Positions 60,601 to 64,000 of a DNA stretch of 64,000 nt are shown here, piece after piece. Origin of the DNA: Trogon surrucura (taxonomy: Eukaryota > Chordata > Aves > Trogoniformes > Trogonidae); contig CM036621.1 in NCBI GenBank assembly GCA_020746105.1, positions 50,998,264 to 51,062,263 on the forward strand, read 5' to 3'. The notes under the pieces were generated by a model. The model saw nothing but the letters and a program-made list of their open reading frames with translations. It was not told where the DNA came from and searched no databases. Position 1 is the first letter of the stretch; each line of letters begins with the position of its first letter. The position numbers were made by a program, and so were the translations under genes.

Positions 60601-62410
60601 TGGGGTATGTCTTACCGGATTTTCTTGCTCCAACAAAGCTGCCGCGACTGTCAACTGGGTGATCAGGGTGAATTTGAATCTCCCTGTCAGCCTCTTGCCT
60701 GCCAACAGGCTCAAGACAAAGGTGCTGGGCTCATCTTGGAGCCCACACAAGCCCAAGAAGGGCACTCCCTAGGAGGGTCTACCTAACAGGACCTTGTAGG
60801 CAAACCCAAATCCAGATTCAGTAGCTCCCACCAAACTCTTGTTTTCCTTCTCTCAACTGCCCCTTCGTGGTTCCCTCCTGCCTACTCTGATACGAGATCA
60901 GACTTTCAAATTGAAAAAAACAGTACAAGTTGTCAGGCTGCAACTGGTTTTTTAACGTGGGTGCTCTCAGTGGTAAGTACAGGCAGATAGCCAGCACTCT
61001 GCACTGCCAGTGTGTCACACTGAAAATACCTGTTAGTCATGACTCCTTTCTGGTAGGTCCATCCGTAAGATTAACTATTCCTGTAGTGCCATCTTCTGGC
61101 TTAGCATGTTGAAAACGGGACTGATCAAATGGAAGATACCCGTTAAAAAACATTGCAACAGATTTAGACTATGGGTCAACATAAAGAAACACTCAAACCC
61201 TGAAAATTCTTTCAAAAGATTACATCCAATTCACTTACCTGTAAAAAATTAATTTTAAAAATTACAAGATTTTGAAAAATATCTTCTGGGCCAATCTACT
61301 TTGCATTCTGAGCCACTACAATCTTGCTTTTCATTTTCTGTTTCATTTCTCAACAAGAATCAAGGCTCAGAACTCACTTTCTGCTTACATTTTTTGGTGC
61401 CATCTCATGACTCTGAAAGGTAACACCCAGAGGTTCCCCAACACCACACAGTGAGTGATGAAAATATAAAATCCCATTGATGGGGATTGTATATATCGTT
61501 TTAGCCCAATCCCTGTCACGACAACAAGTGGTAACACCTATTTTCTAGTCAGTTTGTATCTCAGGGTTTTTTTTGGCAAAGGAAGCAGCTACGAGCTTCT
61601 TTCTCAGTCAAAGATGCCCATTTACAGCTAAAAAACTTCCCCAAATGATTGCCTCAGGAGAGTATTATCCATCAGGGCTGTGTCCGGCACAGCAAAGGGA
61701 CCACAGGAGCCAAAGGAAGGAAGAACTACGAGTGGGACTTAAATCTTTATCCTTTCCCTCACCTCGACTGTTTTTCTCTTCCTGAAAGTAATGCTCCCTC
61801 CATCCTTCGGAAAGCCTCTGCACACAGGAATCATAAAACACCTTCTTTAGGGAAACAGCCTTCCAAAAAAAAAAAAAATAGAAAAAACCCCACCGACATC
61901 AGGAGGCCGAGGGGTAGTTTTTCTCCCGTCCTGCCGCACCGCCAGTAGTGGCCCTGAGGGGAACATGGGTTCCCGTCCTCAGTCCCTTGCCCAGGCTGGG
62001 AGCATCAGTACCCCCAAAGTCGTCCTGCCAATCCGGGGAGGGGTGACAGCCCCTGAGGGGACGATCCCACTGCTGTTGCCCCCAAACCCAAAAAAATTAA
62101 AACTGAATCAGGGGTAAACATCAGTAGTTGAAAGCATGGAGCAGCGGAAGAGCTGGGAGCAGCTCACAGCCAGCCTCTAAATCCATAATCCCCTTTGCCC
62201 TGCAGGCCCTGCTCCCCTCCGTAACACGGTTTCAGAACTACGTTAGAAAAATACTAAGATACAGATGTTTCATCATAATCCCATTGTAAAACCAGATGTA
62301 TTAGAAGGGATTTGTAAGTGTGACAGGGCGGGAGGAGGGGTGCAACGCTGACAGAATAGAGAAGCTGCCACTTTTGTAAAGAAAAACAACGGTAAGAAAT
62401 TAATAACAAG
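51640..62410. other. Intergenic between MYL1 and ACADL
   Basis: About 10.8 kb with no recognised gene. Plus-strand ORFs of 110-143 codons at 53.8-54.7 kb lack conserved motifs. Minus-strand exon-like pieces at 59.4-60.8 kb are described as a finding. Muscle enhancers of MYL1 could lie here, but I cannot point to one. Confidence 0.45.
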
Positions 62411-62413
62411 AGG

Positions 62414-63055
62414 AAATCATAGAATCATAGAACATCAGGAGTTGGAAGGGACCTCCAAAGATCATCTAGTCCAACCCCCTGCCAGAGCAGGATCCCCTAG
62501 GGCAGCCACGCAGGAACACGTCCAGGTGGGTTTTGAAAGTCTCCCAAGAAGGAGACTCCACAACCTCTCTGGGCAACCTGTGCCAGTGCTTTGTCACCCT
62601 CACAGTAAAGAAATTTTTCCTCATGCTGAGGTGGAACTTCCCATGTTCTAACTCAAACCCATTATTTCTTGTTCTATTACTGGGCATCACTGAGAAGAGA
62701 TTGTCCCTTCCCTCTTGATACCCACCCCTCAGACATTTGTATACGTTAATAAGGTCCCCTTACGGTAATAAGCCATCTCCTTTCACGGCTAAACAGCCCC
62801 AGTTTTCTCAGTCTGTCTTCACAGGAGAGATGTTCAAGTCCCTTAGTCATCCTCATAGCTCTCTGTCGGACTTTCTCCAGTAGGTCCCTGTCTCTCTTGA
62901 ATTGGGGAGCCCAAAACCGGACACAGTATTCCAGGTGCAGTCTCACCAGGGCAGAGTAGAGGGGGAGGAAAACTGCCTTAGACCTGCTGGAGACACTTTT
63001 CTCAATGCACCCCAGGATCCCATTGGCACTTTGCTGTCCCATGGACAATTTACCG
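62414..63055 (-). mobile_element. CR1 LINE fragment (inverted), about 640 bp
   Basis: On the minus strand this is the C-terminal RT region and 3' end of a CR1. It has [45 protein letters not shown] and [20 protein letters not shown], then a tail CATAGAATCATAGAA at the left edge. The frame is broken at least twice. Its 5' side abuts another CR1 in the opposite orientation. Confidence 0.92.
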
Positions 63056-63069
63056 TCCGCTAGGACTCC

Positions 63070-63299
63070 AAGGCTTCAAGTTGCACCTGTGGAGGTTTAG
63101 ATTGGATATTAGGAAGAATTTCTTTTCTGAAAAGGCTACGAGGCATTGGAACTGGTTGCCTAGGGCAGTGGTGGAGTCCCTGGAGACACTTAAGAGTCAG
63201 GTAGACATAGCGCTTGGGGATATGGTTTAATCCAGGACTTCTCAGTGTGAGGTTAAAGTTTGGACTCGATGTCTTTAAAGCTCTTTTCCAAACTTGTGC
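63070..63299 (+). mobile_element. CR1 LINE 3' fragment next to ACADL promoter
   Basis: Plus-orientation CR1 3' end: GGAGGTTTAGATTGGATATT, AGGAAGAATTTCTTTTCTGA, TGGTGGAGTCCCTGGAGACA and GGACTCGATGTCTTTAAAGC. It ends just before the GC-rich ACADL promoter. It differs in subfamily from the neighbouring inverted copy. Confidence 0.85.
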
Positions 63300-63394
63300 T
63301 TCTGCGCCCTGACGGGGCGGCCGTGACGTCACCCTCCGCGGCCGTTAACGGCTCCTGCCCTCCTCGCCCCGCCTTAAACAGCCGCGGCGCAAAG
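63300..63394 (+). promoter_or_regulatory. ACADL: ACADL CpG-island promoter and 5' leader
   Basis: Base composition changes abruptly to GC-rich and CpG-dense from about 63300, with TGACGTCA near 63324 (a CRE/ATF palindrome) and no TATA box. The island continues through exon 1 into intron 1, to about 63720. This fits a housekeeping-type mitochondrial enzyme promoter. Confidence 0.75.
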
Positions 63395-63468
63395 ATGGCG
63401 GCGCGTTTCCTCCGCCTGCGGGGCTGCTTACGAGCTGCCGGAGCCCGACCCTTCTCTGCCCAGGCCAG
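63395..63468 (+). CDS. ACADL: Long-chain acyl-CoA dehydrogenase, exon 1 (partial gene)
   Basis: The exon codes MAARFLRLRGCLRAAGARPF followed by SAQA, and ends at CCAG|GTCAGC in phase 2. The peptide is rich in Arg, Leu and Ala with no acidic residue, a typical mitochondrial targeting presequence, and begins MAAR as in mammalian ACADL. The ATG sits in a Kozak-like AAGATGG. The mature enzyme (FAD-dependent, first step of mitochondrial beta-oxidation) lies right of the window. The identification rests on this presequence plus conserved synteny with MYL1 and LANCL1. Confidence 0.8.
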
Positions 63469-64000
63469 GTCAGCGGCGTCGGTGGGCATCGCCCGGGGTG
63501 GGGGAGTGGGTGTGGATACACAGGCGTGTGTGTTGCCCGAAGCCCCTCTCCGGGCCCGGCCTGTCCGGGAGCCCCCGGGGGGGCTCCGGGGGCTCCCGGA
63601 CAGGCCGGGCCCGGAGAGGGGCTTCGGGCATCCCCGTGACCGGCACAACCTTTGCTCCAGTTCCCGGCCGCGCCCAGCGGTGGCGGCGGGCGAGGGGCCG
63701 GCCGCGGCCTTGTCCGGACATCCCCATCGCCCCTTTCTTCCAAATCCAGCTGGGAACCGGTGCTGAGGAAGCCAGGAGAGGTGGAACAAGATAATCTGAG
63801 AAAGTAAAACGGCTCCGCAGGGGTAATTTCAGACGTTTTTTGGCAACGGAGTGAAAGCAAAGTTAAAAGAACCCAACCAATGTAAGAAATTGTCATTTCG
63901 GCCCGAAAGTCGTGTGTTGTCAGTGACATTTTAAACCTCCACAAAAGCTTTAGGCCCTTACTTGTTCTTCTGCAAGTATATTTTCCTTCTGTGCTTTCAA
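63469..64000 (+). other. ACADL: ACADL intron 1 (start)
   Basis: GC-rich until about 63720, then AT-richer. It contains the 43-bp inverted repeat. Overlapping ORFs on both strands reflect GC-rich composition and the palindrome, and I do not regard them as genes. Confidence 0.6.
63534..63630. repeat. Perfect GC-rich inverted repeat, 43-bp arms
   Basis: Arms 63534-63576 and 63588-63630 are exact reverse complements around an 11-nt G-rich spacer. The arms begin TGCCCGAAGCCCCTCTCC and end with the complement. Such perfect arms imply recent origin or an assembly/library fold-back artefact. Confidence 0.9.

Noticed and set aside
63345..63944. Long ORFs of 168-199 codons on both strands around ACADL exon 1
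   Set aside because: Explained by GC-rich CpG-island composition and by the palindrome, which mirrors the same peptide on both strands.

Overview
The window looks like avian nuclear DNA, or at least archosaur DNA. It carries several CR1 LINE copies with the typical 3' octamer (ATTCTGTG) tails and long introns. It also shows the vertebrate synteny block LANCL1 - MYL1 - ACADL, in the order and orientation known from human 2q34. No microbial genes, CRISPR arrays or tRNA/rRNA genes were seen.

Layout, left to right. (1) 1-11985: LANCL1 on the + strand. Seven coding exons run from 2718 to 9945, followed by an inferred ~2 kb 3' UTR. The exon with the start codon is not found and should lie left of the window. 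(2) 11986-33250: an intergenic stretch with a long CR1 insertion (about 14700-17157) whose 754-codon ORF is open but has a damaged RT catalytic box. It also holds three short CR1 tails and one ~145-bp block present twice. (3) 33258-51630: MYL1, the fast skeletal alkali light chain gene. Both alternative promoters are visible: the LC1f first exon at 33435 and the LC3f first exon ending at 43321. The mutually exclusive exons lie at 44149 and 44426, and four shared coding exons follow. Predicted products are 190 aa (LC1f) and 150 aa (LC3f). (4) 51640-62413: intergenic, with nothing recognisable. (5) 62414-63299: two CR1 fragments in opposite orientations. (6) 63300-64000: the CpG-rich promoter and first exon of ACADL, whose intron 1 holds a perfect 43-bp-arm inverted repeat.

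The most unusual signal is a chain of exon-like ORFs on the minus strand that runs antisense through MYL1 and the LANCL1-MYL1 intergenic region. Four segments (47428-47303, 38214-38109, 37744-37614, 24430-24229) have splice-like borders, and the last three join in phase. Motif spacing recalls the ectodomain of CatSper auxiliary subunits of the delta/epsilon type, judged from memory only. This would be unexpected at this locus and in a bird, so it is offered as a testable hypothesis and not as a firm annotation.

LANCL1, MYL1 and ACADL are neighbours by ancient synteny. They are not a functional operon.
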